Shown: piece by piece, positions 24,691-35,110 of the stretch | Numbering within the stretch: the first letter of the stretch is position 1 | Layout: each line of letters opens with the position of its first letter | Source: VRUE01 sp036271315 | GTDB taxonomy: Bacteria > Actinomycetota > Thermoleophilia > Solirubrobacterales > 70-9 | Length of the DNA: 64,000 bases | Direction of reading: 5' to 3' | Assembly: GCA_036271315.1 (NCBI GenBank) | Contig: DATBAV010000032.1 | Span: forward strand, 1-64,000 | The notes under the pieces: generated by a model | Seen by the model: the letters and a program-made list of their open reading frames with translations, nothing else | Databases searched by the model: none | Told to the model about the DNA's origin: nothing | Program-made: the position numbers and the translations under genes

Positions 24691-24708
24691 GCGGGGTGTT
24701 CTCCCCGC
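24691..24708. terminator. Short hairpin between DUF3866 gene and xerD
   Basis: GCGGGG-tgttct-CCCCGC forms a 6-bp GC stem immediately upstream of the xerD ATG and six bases beyond the DUF3866 stop codon. It could attenuate read-through into xerD or mask its ribosome-binding site. There is no T-tract. Confidence 0.4.
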
Positions 24709-24714
24709 TGACGC

Positions 24715-25764
24715 TCAACCCTTGCGACGCAAGGCAGCGCCCGCGGCGAGCGCGGCGGCGAAGAAGAGCGGGTCCTGCTCCAGGCTGCGGCCCATCGTCT
24801 TCCCTGGCAGACCGGTCGCCGCGTAGCCGGCGAGGTCAACTGGGGCTTCGCGCAGGCGGTGGCGCCAACCGGCAGCGGTGGCAAGGATCGCGATCGGGAC
24901 CGGCTCATTGGTCGGGACCGGGATCTCCACCGCACCGAGAAGAAGTTCGAGCACGGTGAGGGTGTGGTGACTGACTGGCTTGTGGCGCTCGCGTGGGTCG
25001 GCCGAGGAGAGCCGTGGCGAGATCAAGGTCGGCAGGCCGAGGGCAAGCGATGCGTGAGCGGTGTCGAGGGCGGCGATGCCGCCGTGGCCGAGGCGCGTGT
25101 CGGAGCCGATGATCCCCGGGCCCGGCCCGGCGATGACCGCGTCCCAGCCCAGTTTGTGAGCCGCGGCATCAAGGGCACCGGCAACGGAGATCGCCTCATG
25201 CTCGCCACCGTAGGCAGGCGCCGCGGTTACGTGACCGCAGAGCAGGCCGCGCTCGCGCAGCTCGGCGACATCGCGACCGAACGAACCGGGCAGCGCCCCT
25301 CCCCCGGTCTGCACGTAGCCGACCTTGGCGTCGGGCCAGGCTTGCGCAGCCGCCCAGGCCGCCGGCGCCAGGTGGCCATGAAGCGGCAGAACCAAGACGG
25401 GCATTGCCGCCTCCGTCCGTTCCGGTGTGCCTTTTCCGGTCATATCCCGGGTAACGCCCAACGGAAGCTCGACCGGATCGACCGGGTGCTGGATCGAGGT
25501 GTAGTTGAGCTTCATTACGTGCTCCTCGCCGGCTGGCCCACCGCCCTCGAGTCCGCGGGTGAGGTTGACGTGGACGACGTCGAAGCCGCCCGAGCCGAGC
25601 CCGAGGTCGAGCGCCGTGACATTGACGACGACCTCGTCGCCCTCCCGCATCTCGCCAAGCAGCGCCTCGTCGGCCCAAGCCGGGCGATGCTCGCCGTCGA
25701 TCTCAACCGTCAGCGGGTCCGCGGCGACGATCGTGCCGCGGCGCAGCTGAAGCTGGCCGTTCAC
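24715..25764 (-). CDS. DUF3866 family protein
   Basis: The 349-residue protein matches DUF3866, an actinobacterial family of unknown function. It has an N-terminal OB-like region (RRGTIVAADPLTVEIDGEHRPA, core TIVAADPLTVEIDG). Conserved segments follow: LNYTSIQHPVDPVEL, VLPLHGHLAPAAWAA, GYVQTGGGALPGSFG and GPGPGIIGSDTRLGHGG. Its start overlaps the M20 peptidase stop (GTGA), so both are co-translated. The tight M20-DUF3866-xerD order recurs in actinobacteria. Confidence 0.9.
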   Translation of the reverse strand: MNGQLQLRRGTIVAADPLTVEIDGEHRPAWADEALLGEMREGDEVVVNVTALDLGLGSGGFDVVHVNLTRGLEGGGPAGEEHVMKLNYTSIQHPVDPVELPLGVTRDMTGKGTPERTEAAMPVLVLPLHGHLAPAAWAAAQAWPDAKVGYVQTGGGALPGSFGRDVAELRERGLLCGHVTAAPAYGGEHEAISVAGALDAAAHKLGWDAVIAGPGPGIIGSDTRLGHGGIAALDTAHASLALGLPTLISPRLSSADPRERHKPVSHHTLTVLELLLGAVEIPVPTNEPVPIAILATAAGWRHRLREAPVDLAGYAATGLPGKTMGRSLEQDPLFFAAALAAGAALRRKG

Positions 25765-26876
25765 TCCGCGCCTGCGGCCGCCTCGGCGACGATCCCCTCG
25801 CAGACCTCGAGCATCGCGTCGAGGTTGCGAGCGCTGACCGCCTCATCGGGCGTGTGGTTCGCCTCGGTGCCGTTGGCAAGCAGAACGCAGTCGAAGCCAT
25901 CGACGATCAGGGCATTGGCATCGCTGCCGCCGCCGGTCGCGGTGCGCTCGGGCTCGAAGCCAGCCCTTCGCAGGCCGGCCTCGGCGAGAGCGAGGGCCTG
26001 TGAGGACGGGGGGATCTTGTAGCCGCGGAAGAGCTCTTCGACCCTCACATCGGCATCGCAGCCGTGCTCGCTGGCGCCCCAGGCGCAGGCGTCGCTGAGC
26101 GCCCCGGCGACCTCGGCCGCGCGGTTCGCGTCGAGACTGCGCGCCTCGGCGACGATCTCGCAGCGGCCGGGCACGACGTTGCCCGAGGTACCGCCGCGAA
26201 TGACGCCGACATTGGCGGTCGTCTCCTCGTCGAGCCGGCCCAGCTCCATGCGCGCGATCGCGGCAGAGGCGGCGGCGATCGCGCTGTTGCCGTCCTCGGG
26301 CCGAATGCCCGCATGGGCCTCGACCCCGGTGAAGTCCGCCCGCACGCTCTGCTGGGTCGGCGAGGTGACGATCACCTCGCCGACGGCGCTGGCGTGGTCG
26401 AGGACGAAGCCACACTTGGAACGCAGCAGGCTCGCGTCGAAGGCCTTGGCCCCGCGCAGCCCCTGCTCCTCGGCGACGGTCAGCAGCAGCTCGATCCCGA
26501 TCGGCGGCGGCCTATCGCTCCCCGCGTGCCGCGCCACAAGCTCCATGAAGACCGCGACGGCCGCCTTGTTATCGGCGCCGAGGATCGTCTCGCCAGCACT
26601 GCGGAAGACGCCGTCGGATTGGACCACCTCGATCTGACCCCTGTGCGGAACCGTGTCGATGTGGGCGCAGAACATCACCCACTCATCGCCCGCCCCCGGC
26701 AGCCGCGCGAGCAGGTTGCCCGCGCCGGCTTCCGCCGCCCCCGCGGCACCGTCCTCGCTCACCTCAAGCCCAAACGCCCGCAGCTCAGCGGCTATCGAGT
26801 CCGCCACCTCCCGCTCCTCGCCCGTGGGGCTACGAATCTCGCACAACCGAACGAACGTCTCGTGCAGTCTCTCCAC
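25761..26876 (-). CDS. M20/M25/M40 family metallopeptidase
   Basis: The 371-residue protein is a two-zinc exopeptidase. It has CAHIDTVPHRG with His-x-Asp, ILGADNKAAVAVFMEL with bridging Asp, EEQGLRGA with catalytic Glu pair, and VEAHAGIRPEDGNSAI in the dimerisation domain. The final His region is in EANHTPDEAV. It most resembles PepT-like and aminoacyl-histidine-type members; exact substrate unknown. It follows pyrG across a palindromic element and overlaps the DUF3866 gene. Confidence 0.93.
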   Translation of the reverse strand: MERLHETFVRLCEIRSPTGEEREVADSIAAELRAFGLEVSEDGAAGAAEAGAGNLLARLPGAGDEWVMFCAHIDTVPHRGQIEVVQSDGVFRSAGETILGADNKAAVAVFMELVARHAGSDRPPPIGIELLLTVAEEQGLRGAKAFDASLLRSKCGFVLDHASAVGEVIVTSPTQQSVRADFTGVEAHAGIRPEDGNSAIAAASAAIARMELGRLDEETTANVGVIRGGTSGNVVPGRCEIVAEARSLDANRAAEVAGALSDACAWGASEHGCDADVRVEELFRGYKIPPSSQALALAEAGLRRAGFEPERTATGGGSDANALIVDGFDCVLLANGTEANHTPDEAVSARNLDAMLEVCEGIVAEAAAGAE

Positions 26877-26917
26877 GGCGAGACAGGCTAACTGGGTAAG
26901 CAGGCAGCCGCCGACTC

Positions 26918-27031
26918 AGCGGCTGTCCCGGTAGGGGCGGAGCGTCTTGTACTTTTTCGGCAATCCCTCGCGGCGCCAGCTACAGCGTCTTCACCGAAAA
27001 AGTTAAGCGAAGTCCCTACCGGGACAGCCGC

Positions 27032-27032
<1 letters not shown>
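26918..27032 (+). repeat. Palindromic element, family 1, copy 2 (after pyrG)
   Basis: The arms are 26918-26937 and 27013-27032, 19 of 20 complementary. The core carries the same AGCGTCTTGTACTTTTT, GGCGCCAGC and AAAAAGTTAAGCGAA in plus orientation. The outer seven bases of the arms differ from copies 1 and 3 yet pair with each other. The right arm runs into the first base of the pyrG stop triplet (27032-27034). Confidence 0.9.
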
Positions 27033-28713
<1,681 letters not shown>

Positions 28714-28717
<4 letters not shown>

Positions 28718-29550
28718 GCTCTGCCGAGCGAGTCTAGCCATCGCAATGGCGGAACCGATTCGATCGTCGCCGAGATCGAACGCAACTCTCCGTAAATGGT
28801 AAGTCCGGCGACCACGGCGAGGGCAATCAGACGCGCGTCGGGGCCCAAAGTGGTCAGCAGCCAGACCCCGCCGATCGCGCCGAGCAGGTTGGAGCCGGTG
28901 TCGCCCAGCATCGCCCGCTCGCGCAGGGTGAAGGCGGTGCCGACCAGCGCCGGGCCGGCGAAGATGCCAAGCAGCTCCAGCGGCGCGAAGGTCCAGGCGC
29001 CGAGGCAGAGCCCGGCGGCGAGCAGCGCCAGACCCTTCTCCGCTCGCCCCGGCCGCAGGTCGAGCAGGTTGAAGAGGTTGGTGGCGAGGATCAGCAACGC
29101 CACGTCGGCGATGTAGCGCCAGGATTCGAGCCCGCGACCGGAGACGACGTAGGCGGCGAGCGCCAGCGCCCCCAGCGCCTTGACCGCGCCGGTCGAGAGG
29201 CTGCCGGCGCGCAGGGCCCGCGCGTGACCGCGCCAGCCGCGCGGCGCACCCGCCTCCTCCCCGCGCCCCAGCGCGTCGTCGAGGAAGCCGAGGAAGACGA
29301 CGCCCAGCAGGTACGGCATCCACCGCCGCAGTTCGGGGCTGAGCAGGTCGAGGTCGGCGCGGTCGTTGAGGAAGGCCAGCGGCGCCAGCGCGACCAGGGC
29401 CGCCGTCGCCAGCACCGCGCCAAGCGGAAAGGCGAGGCTGGCGCCCCGGTAATTGGTCCGCACCAGGCCAGCGTCGAGCAACCCTCGAACCCCAGCTGGT
29501 ACGACCAGCAGGGCGATGGCGATCGCGACCGGAAAGCCGAGCCAGGTCAC
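28714..29550 (-). CDS. MraY/WecA-like polyprenyl-phosphate transferase
   Basis: The 278-residue protein has eight to ten transmembrane helices and PNPT-family motifs: FLGFLDDALGRGEEA (Asp-Asp Mg site), ATNLFNLLDLRPGRAEKG and MLGDTGSNLLGA. The canonical NaxNxxDGxDGLA is altered to NLFNLLDLRPG, a variant known from actinobacterial paralogs. It probably transfers a sugar-phosphate to a polyprenyl phosphate or is a degenerate relative. It lies between steB and pyrG, overlapping both. Confidence 0.85.
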
Positions 29551-30422
29551 GGAGCAGATTCGGCCGGAGGCAGCAGGTCAGGGAGCAGGCGGTCGGCAGA
29601 GCCCTTGATGCCGAAGCTGCCCTCGGCGCCGAGCAGGGCGAAGATCGTCGCCACTTTGCCCGCGGGAGTATCGACGTCGTCGACGCTGGAGAGGTCGTTG
29701 CCGGCGAAGAAGGAGACCGAGGACGGTTCGGCCGTCGAGGTCTCCACGCCGACCACCGGCGCGCGCGTCGCGGTCATCCCCGCCATCAGCGTCGATTCGA
29801 GCGTCGAGGCCTTGGAGCGCTGCACCGCGCCCATTTCTTCCGGCGTCTGGCGGACGACGATGATCGCGTCGAGACCGCCGAAGTTGCCACTGGCGCGCGA
29901 GAAGAGGTGGCTGCGCACGCGGTCGAGCAGGTTGCCGCCGCGGACTATCTGGCGGCCGACTCCGGTGCCGAATTCGGCCAGCGTTTCTTCGTTGCGGCGG
30001 ATGTTGGCGAAGCGGGTCTTCGATAGCACGCTGCCAAGGCCGCTGAGGTCGACCGGCTCGCGCACGACGCCGATGCCAACCAGGTGCGCCCCGGTCGGGC
30101 CGAGCGCTTCCTCGATCGCCGCGCTGGTATCGCCTGGAAGGTCGCCGAGCGCGACCACGCCGATCCGCTTGCCGGCCAGCCGTCCCCGCACCAGCGCCGG
30201 ATAGACGCGACCGGCGAATTCGTCGGAGCGGGCCAGTTTGCCGTTCAGTTCGTCGGCCCGTTCACGCTCGTCCTGGAGGTTGCCGGTGAGGCTCCGCTCG
30301 AGGTTCTTGCGGGTGCTGGTCAGCGCGTCGCCGCCGAACTCGGCGCCGATCAGGATCCCGATCGCGATGGCGAGGAAGACGGCGATCAGCGAGACCGCGT
30401 GGTATCGAGCGCTGTAACCCAT
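29547..30422 (-). CDS. steB: Copper transporter/SteB-like (MctB family) protein
   Basis: The 291-residue protein has the MctB/SteB opening, MGYSARYHAVSLIAVFLAIAIGILIG (core SLIAVFLAIAIGILIGAEFG), a single N-terminal transmembrane helix and a coiled coil (RERADELNGKLA). An exported alpha/beta domain follows (KRIGVVALGDLPG). MctB was named in mycobacteria for copper homeostasis; in corynebacteria SteB works with SteA in cell separation. Adjacency to steA favours the SteB role. GTGA-type overlap with the MraY-like gene. Confidence 0.85.
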   Translation of the reverse strand: MGYSARYHAVSLIAVFLAIAIGILIGAEFGGDALTSTRKNLERSLTGNLQDERERADELNGKLARSDEFAGRVYPALVRGRLAGKRIGVVALGDLPGDTSAAIEEALGPTGAHLVGIGVVREPVDLSGLGSVLSKTRFANIRRNEETLAEFGTGVGRQIVRGGNLLDRVRSHLFSRASGNFGGLDAIIVVRQTPEEMGAVQRSKASTLESTLMAGMTATRAPVVGVETSTAEPSSVSFFAGNDLSSVDDVDTPAGKVATIFALLGAEGSFGIKGSADRLLPDLLPPAESAP

Positions 30423-30449
30423 GGGCAGCGGGAAGGCTAGATGCTGGCC

Positions 30450-31637
30450 CTACAGACCGAGCCAGATCTTGATCTTCAGCCAGACCAGCTGGACCAGGTC
30501 GTTGAGCGCCGGCGAGGTGATCACGACGATCGCCAGCAGGACCATGAAGGCGGCGAAGAAGAGCACCATTGGCCCGAAGGGCGAGCTCGGGTTATAGAGC
30601 CGGCTCACCCCCTTGGCATCGACCAGCTTCTCGCCGATCCGCAGCCGGGTGAGGAAGGTCGAGGACATGCCACCCCGCTTGCGGTCGAGGAACTCGATCA
30701 GGTTGAAGTGGGCGCCGACGCTGACGATCAGCGTCGCTCCCTTCTCGTGCGCCATCAGCATCGCCACGTCCTCGCTGGTTCCGGCGGCGGGCAGCAGCGT
30801 GTGATCGAGGCCGAGGTCGAGCAGGCGCTGGCGCCCCGGCGCCCGCCCGTCGGGATAGGCGTGGACGATCAGCTCGGCGCCGCAGCGCAGCGCCTCGTCG
30901 CCGGCCGAGTCCATGTCGCCGAGGATCACGTCGGGCCTCATCCCCGCCTCGAGCACGCCGTCGGCGCCGCCGTCGACGGCAACGATCAGCGGTCGCACGT
31001 CGCGGATGTAGGCGCGCAGGGCCTTGAGGTCGCGGCGGTGGCGGTCGCCGCGGACCACGATCAGCACGTGGCGATCGCGGAAGGAGGCGCGCGTCGCCGG
31101 GAACTCGACGCTGCCGGTGAGTAGGTCGGACTCTTGACGCACGTGGGCGACGGTGTTCTCGGCGAATTCCGCCAAGGCCTCGTCGACCCGTTGCAGCTGC
31201 TCGTCCCGCTGGAGCTCCAGCTCCTCGATGCCGAGCATGCGACCGCGCAGCAGCTCGCGCCCACTCCCGAGGACAACGCCGTCGGCAACGGTGACCCGAT
31301 TGCCGTCGGCGAGCAACTCGAAGGGATCGACCTCCTCGACGTCGATCAGCCGCACCCCCGCTTGCACCAGCAGCAGCGGCCCGGCATTGGGATAGCGGCC
31401 GTTGGAGGAGGGCGAGGCGTTGATCACGACGCGGATGCCGGTCGAGATCAGCTCCTCGGCGGCGATGCGATCGATGTTGACGTGGTCGATGACGGCGATA
31501 TCGCCGGGGACGAGGCGTTTGACCAGGTGCTTGGTGCGGTGGCCGAGGCGCACCCGGCCTTCGATCGCCTCAACCGGCGCCGCCCCGTTGCGGCGCGATA
31601 GCAGGGCGGGAAAGCGACGGCGACTGGCGGTTGCCAT
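30450..31637 (-). CDS. steA: SteA cytokinetic-ring-associated protein
   Basis: The 395-residue protein combines an N-terminal region (GRVRLGHRTKHLVKRLVPGDIAVI, core GHRTKHLVKRLVPGD) with a thiamine-pyrophosphokinase-like domain (VDGGADGVLEAGMRPDVILGDMDS, core PDVILGDMDSAGD). A C-terminal transmembrane helix (VLFFAAFMVLLAIVVI) follows. SteA/SteB act in peptidoglycan cleavage at division in Corynebacterium. The ATG at 31637 is preferred over one seven codons upstream. Operon: recN-steA-steB-MraY-like-pyrG. Confidence 0.9.
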   Translation of the reverse strand: MATASRRRFPALLSRRNGAAPVEAIEGRVRLGHRTKHLVKRLVPGDIAVIDHVNIDRIAAEELISTGIRVVINASPSSNGRYPNAGPLLLVQAGVRLIDVEEVDPFELLADGNRVTVADGVVLGSGRELLRGRMLGIEELELQRDEQLQRVDEALAEFAENTVAHVRQESDLLTGSVEFPATRASFRDRHVLIVVRGDRHRRDLKALRAYIRDVRPLIVAVDGGADGVLEAGMRPDVILGDMDSAGDEALRCGAELIVHAYPDGRAPGRQRLLDLGLDHTLLPAAGTSEDVAMLMAHEKGATLIVSVGAHFNLIEFLDRKRGGMSSTFLTRLRIGEKLVDAKGVSRLYNPSSPFGPMVLFFAAFMVLLAIVVITSPALNDLVQLVWLKIKIWLGL

Positions 31638-31687
31638 CGAAGCAGGGTATCCGCCCAAGCAAGCGGTTAAAAGCGCGCTACCAAGCG

Positions 31688-33367
31688 CTAGGCAGCGGCA
31701 AGGAGCTCGCGGGCGTGCCGCGTCGCTGCCTCGTCGCTGTCCTCGGCACCGAGCATGCGACGGATCTCCTCGACCACGCCGTCGCCGTCGAGCCGGCGCA
31801 CGTCGGCGCTGGCCCGTTTGCCACTGACGTCCTTCTCCAGCGTGAAGTGGGTGTCGGCCAGCGAGGCAACCTGGGGCAGGTGGGTGATGCAGAGCACCTG
31901 TCGGTCCTTGCCGAGCGCGCGCAGCCGCTCGCCGACGGCGCGGGCCGTCTTGCCGCCGACGCCGGCATCGATCTCGTCGAAGACCAGCGTCCCCGCCCCG
32001 ACGGCGCCGGAGAGGCTGCTCAGGGCCAGCATCACCCGCGAGAGCTCGCCCCCGGAGGCGGCGTCGCGCAGCGGCGCCGGCGCGAGGCCCGGGTTCGGCG
32101 CCAGGCGGAACTCGACCGTCTCCATGCCGCTCGCCCCGAACCGGTCGGGATGGGGCTCGAGGACGACCTCGAGTTGGGCGCCCGCCATCGCCAGCCGCTC
32201 GAGCTCCGCCGCAACGTCGCGCTGCAGTGGAGCGGCGGCTTTGGCACGGGCCTTGCCGAGCTTCTCGCCGAGCTTGGCCCGGCGCGACTCCGCCTCGGCC
32301 AGCGCCGCCTCGGCCTCTTCGCCGCGCTCGCCGGCGTTCTTCAGGCGAGCGATCTCGGCCCGGCAGCGCTCCGCGTGGGCAAGGACCGACTCGGTGCTGC
32401 CGCCATGCTTGCGCTGCAGCCGATCGAGCGCCTCCAGTCGTTCCTCGACCGCGATTAGACGGCCCGGGTCTGCCTCGAGGCCGTCGACGTAGTCGCGCAG
32501 CTCGGCGGCGACGTCGCCGAGCTCAATTGCCAGGGCGCCGACGCGGGTCGCGAGCCCATCGAGCTTCGAGTCGACGCCGGCGACCGCCTGCAGCAGCGCC
32601 TCGGCCCGAGCCAAAGCCGCGGCCGCGCCGCCGTCCTCCTCGGCGCCAAGGGCGATCGCGTGCGCCCCGGCCGCCGCCTCGCGCAGCCCCTCGGCGTAAC
32701 GCAGGCGCTCGCGCTCCCCGCCCAGCTCCTGCTCCTCATCCGCATCCGGAGCGACCTCCTCGATCTCGGAGAGCTCGTAGCGATAGAGGTCGAGATCGCG
32801 CTCGCGCGAGCCGTCGCGCTCACGCAGCTCGGCCAGCTCGGCGGCGAGCCGCAGGCACTCGCGGTGCGCCTCGCCGTAGCGCTCGCGCAGGTCGATCTGC
32901 GCGGGCCCGGCGAAGCCGTCGAGCACATCCATCTGGGCCGAGGAGATCGTCAGCTTGCGATGCTCGTGCTGGCCGTAGAAGGCCAGCAGGCGCCCACCCA
33001 GGGCCTTCAGGTCCGAGGCCGAGGCGGTACGGCCGGCGACGAAGGCACTCGTGCGACCGCTCGCCGAGACGCGCCGGCCGAGCACGACTTCGCCTGCCCC
33101 CTCCGGCAGCCGCTCGGCGATCTCCGCCATCTCGGGCTCGGCTAGCAAGCCCTCGGGCAGGTCGAAGACCCCCTCGACCCAAGCCTCCTCGGCCCCGGGG
33201 CGGACGATCTGCGGCCGCGCCTTGCCGCCCATCAGCAAGTCGAGCGAGTGGGCAAGCACGGTCTTTCCGGCGCCGGTCTCCCCCGTGATCGCGTTGAGCC
33301 CCTCGCCCAGCCGCAGCTCGGCTCTCTCGATCAGCAGCAGGTTCTCGATACGGAGCTCACGAAGCAC
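31688..33367 (-). CDS. recN: DNA repair protein RecN
   Basis: The 559-residue SMC-like ATPase has Walker A GETGAGKT (29-36), long central coiled coils rich in Ala/Glu, signature LSRVMLALSSL and Walker B TLVFDEIDAGVGG. It ends with the HxxHLPQVA D-loop region (CITHLPQVASLAD). RecN helps recombination repair of double-strand breaks. No LexA-type box was recognised upstream. It precedes steA with a 50-bp gap and may share its transcript. Confidence 0.95.
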   Translation of the reverse strand: MLRELRIENLLLIERAELRLGEGLNAITGETGAGKTVLAHSLDLLMGGKARPQIVRPGAEEAWVEGVFDLPEGLLAEPEMAEIAERLPEGAGEVVLGRRVSASGRTSAFVAGRTASASDLKALGGRLLAFYGQHEHRKLTISSAQMDVLDGFAGPAQIDLRERYGEAHRECLRLAAELAELRERDGSRERDLDLYRYELSEIEEVAPDADEEQELGGERERLRYAEGLREAAAGAHAIALGAEEDGGAAAALARAEALLQAVAGVDSKLDGLATRVGALAIELGDVAAELRDYVDGLEADPGRLIAVEERLEALDRLQRKHGGSTESVLAHAERCRAEIARLKNAGERGEEAEAALAEAESRRAKLGEKLGKARAKAAAPLQRDVAAELERLAMAGAQLEVVLEPHPDRFGASGMETVEFRLAPNPGLAPAPLRDAASGGELSRVMLALSSLSGAVGAGTLVFDEIDAGVGGKTARAVGERLRALGKDRQVLCITHLPQVASLADTHFTLEKDVSGKRASADVRRLDGDGVVEEIRRMLGAEDSDEAATRHARELLAAA

Positions 33368-33389
33368 GGTCTCTGTCTAGCACCCGGCG

Positions 33390-33411
33390 CGGCGGGTCCT
33401 GTCACCCGCCG
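33390..33411. terminator. Hairpin between MFS gene and recN
   Basis: CGGCGGGT-cctgtc-ACCCGCCG is a perfect 8-bp GC-rich stem with a 6-base loop in the 54-bp gap between the MFS stop (33422) and recN start (33367). It lacks a T-tract, as is common in high-GC genomes. Probably limits MFS-to-recN read-through. Confidence 0.55.
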
Positions 33412-33421
33412 CAAGGAGCGG

Positions 33422-34960
33422 TCAGGCGGGAACCGGCTCGCTGGCGGTCTCGTCCTTAGGTTCTTCGGGGCCGGCGTGCTGGACGAAGTCCCTCGACCTG
33501 ACCAGGGCGAAGCCCAAGGCGGCGCCAACGAAGGAGAGGATCGCGGCGATCAGGATGATCTCGTTGAAGGCGCCGACGAAAGCGACGTTGGAGGCGTGGA
33601 CGACCTCGGGTTTGATCCGGGCCGGGGCCACGGCGCCAGCCGCACGCGAGCCTCCCGAGGCGATGATTTCGCCGAGCCCGCTCGGGGCGCGCGGCAGCAG
33701 TTCGGAGATCTTGGAGTTGACGCTCGACTGGAAGACCGCCCCGAGCCCGGCGACCCCGGTCGCGATCCCGACCTGGCGGAAAGTGGTGTTGATGCCCGAG
33801 CCCATGCCGGACTTCTCGACCGGCACGACGGCGATCGCCGCCTGACCGATCCCGGGGTTGGTGATGCCGATACCGATGCCGGCGACGAGGAAGCCGCCGA
33901 GCAGCGTGGTCCAGCCCGAATCGGGCGAGACGCCGTGCATCAGCAGCAGGCCGACGCCGACCGTTGCGAGCCCAACCCCAAGCAGGACCCGGATCGGGAT
34001 TCTGTTCGAGAGCGCGCCGGAGATCGGCGCGACGATGAAACCGAGCACGGTCAGCGGCAGGAAGCGCAAGCCCGCCTCCAGCGGCGAATAATCGAGCACT
34101 CCCTGCATGTAGATGGTCAGGTAGAGGAACATCGCGAACATTCCCGCCGAGAGGCCGAAGGCGACCGCAGAGACGCCGTTGAAGGCCCCCTTGCGGAAGA
34201 GCGAGAGATCGAGCATCGGGTATTTGGAGCGGAGCTCGATCGCGACGAAGGCGGACAGCAGCACCGCGGAGCCAATCAGGCAAGCGAGGATCAGGGGACT
34301 GCCCCAGCCTTCGGGGTTGCCCCGGATCAAGCCGAAGATCAGCAGGAACAGAGCCAGCGAGAAGGTGACGAGGCCCGGCACGTCGATCGGTTCCGGGTCT
34401 TTGGCGAAGACGTTGACGATCTTGCGCTCGGTTAGGACCATCGCCGTGATCCCGATCGGGACGTTGACGAAGAAGATCCACTCCCAGCCGAGGCTTTCGG
34501 TGATCACCCCGCCGACCAGCGGCCCGACCGCGACCGCGCCGCCGACGACGGCCCCCCAGACGCCGAACGCCGTTGCCCGGTCCTTGCCCTGGAACTCCTG
34601 GCCGATCAGGGCCAGCGAGGTGGCGAACATGCCCGCGCCGCCGATCCCCTGCAGCCCGCGGGCCAGGTTGAGCAGCGTCGGGTCGTCGGAGATGCCGCAG
34701 AGGAACGAGGCGAAGGTGAAGATCCCGAAGCCGATCGTGAAGACGCGCCGCCGACCCAGCCGGTCGCCCAGCGAGCCGGCCGTGAGCAGGAAGGCGGCGA
34801 GCATCAGCGAGTAGGCGTCGACGACCCACTGCAGGCTGGAGAGGCTGGCGTGGAGTTCACGCTGGATGTCGGGCAGCGCGACGTTGACGACGGTCACGTC
34901 GAGCAGCAACATGAAAGTCGCGATCGAGACGAGGAGAAGGGTCCACCACTTGCGCTCCAT
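33422..34960 (-). CDS. DHA2 family MFS multidrug efflux transporter
   Basis: The 512-residue protein has 14 predicted helices and DHA2 (EmrB/QacA) motifs: LLLDVTVVNVALPDIQRELHASL (motif D1, core DVTVVNVALPDIQ), GSLGDRLGRRRVF (motif A), and GPLVGGVITE (motif C). It exports drugs or other hydrophobic compounds using the proton gradient. No TetR/MarR regulator is adjacent. It follows nadK across a family 1 palindrome. Confidence 0.93.
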   Translation of the reverse strand: MERKWWTLLLVSIATFMLLLDVTVVNVALPDIQRELHASLSSLQWVVDAYSLMLAAFLLTAGSLGDRLGRRRVFTIGFGIFTFASFLCGISDDPTLLNLARGLQGIGGAGMFATSLALIGQEFQGKDRATAFGVWGAVVGGAVAVGPLVGGVITESLGWEWIFFVNVPIGITAMVLTERKIVNVFAKDPEPIDVPGLVTFSLALFLLIFGLIRGNPEGWGSPLILACLIGSAVLLSAFVAIELRSKYPMLDLSLFRKGAFNGVSAVAFGLSAGMFAMFLYLTIYMQGVLDYSPLEAGLRFLPLTVLGFIVAPISGALSNRIPIRVLLGVGLATVGVGLLLMHGVSPDSGWTTLLGGFLVAGIGIGITNPGIGQAAIAVVPVEKSGMGSGINTTFRQVGIATGVAGLGAVFQSSVNSKISELLPRAPSGLGEIIASGGSRAAGAVAPARIKPEVVHASNVAFVGAFNEIILIAAILSFVGAALGFALVRSRDFVQHAGPEEPKDETASEPVPA

Positions 34961-34996
34961 CGGCGAAACCCTAGAGAACTTGCCACGTCGGCCCGG

Positions 34997-35110
34997 AAGT
35001 CCATCCCGGTAGGGCTTTCACTTAACTTTTTCGATGGAGAGTTGGCAGGCTGGCGCCGCTAGCTCTCGACGAAAAAGTACAAGACGTTCCAGCCCTACCG
35101 GGACGGACTT
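34997..35110 (-). repeat. Palindromic element, family 1, copy 3 (after nadK)
   Basis: The arms are 34997-35016 and 35091-35110, 19 of 20 complementary. The core AAAAAGTAC/TTAACTTTTT and GGCGCC words are the same as in copies 1 and 2 but in reverse orientation, so the motif strand here is minus. The right arm ends on the base before the nadK stop triplet (35111-35113). Opposite orientation relative to the upstream gene argues against a simple one-strand RNA. Confidence 0.9.
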
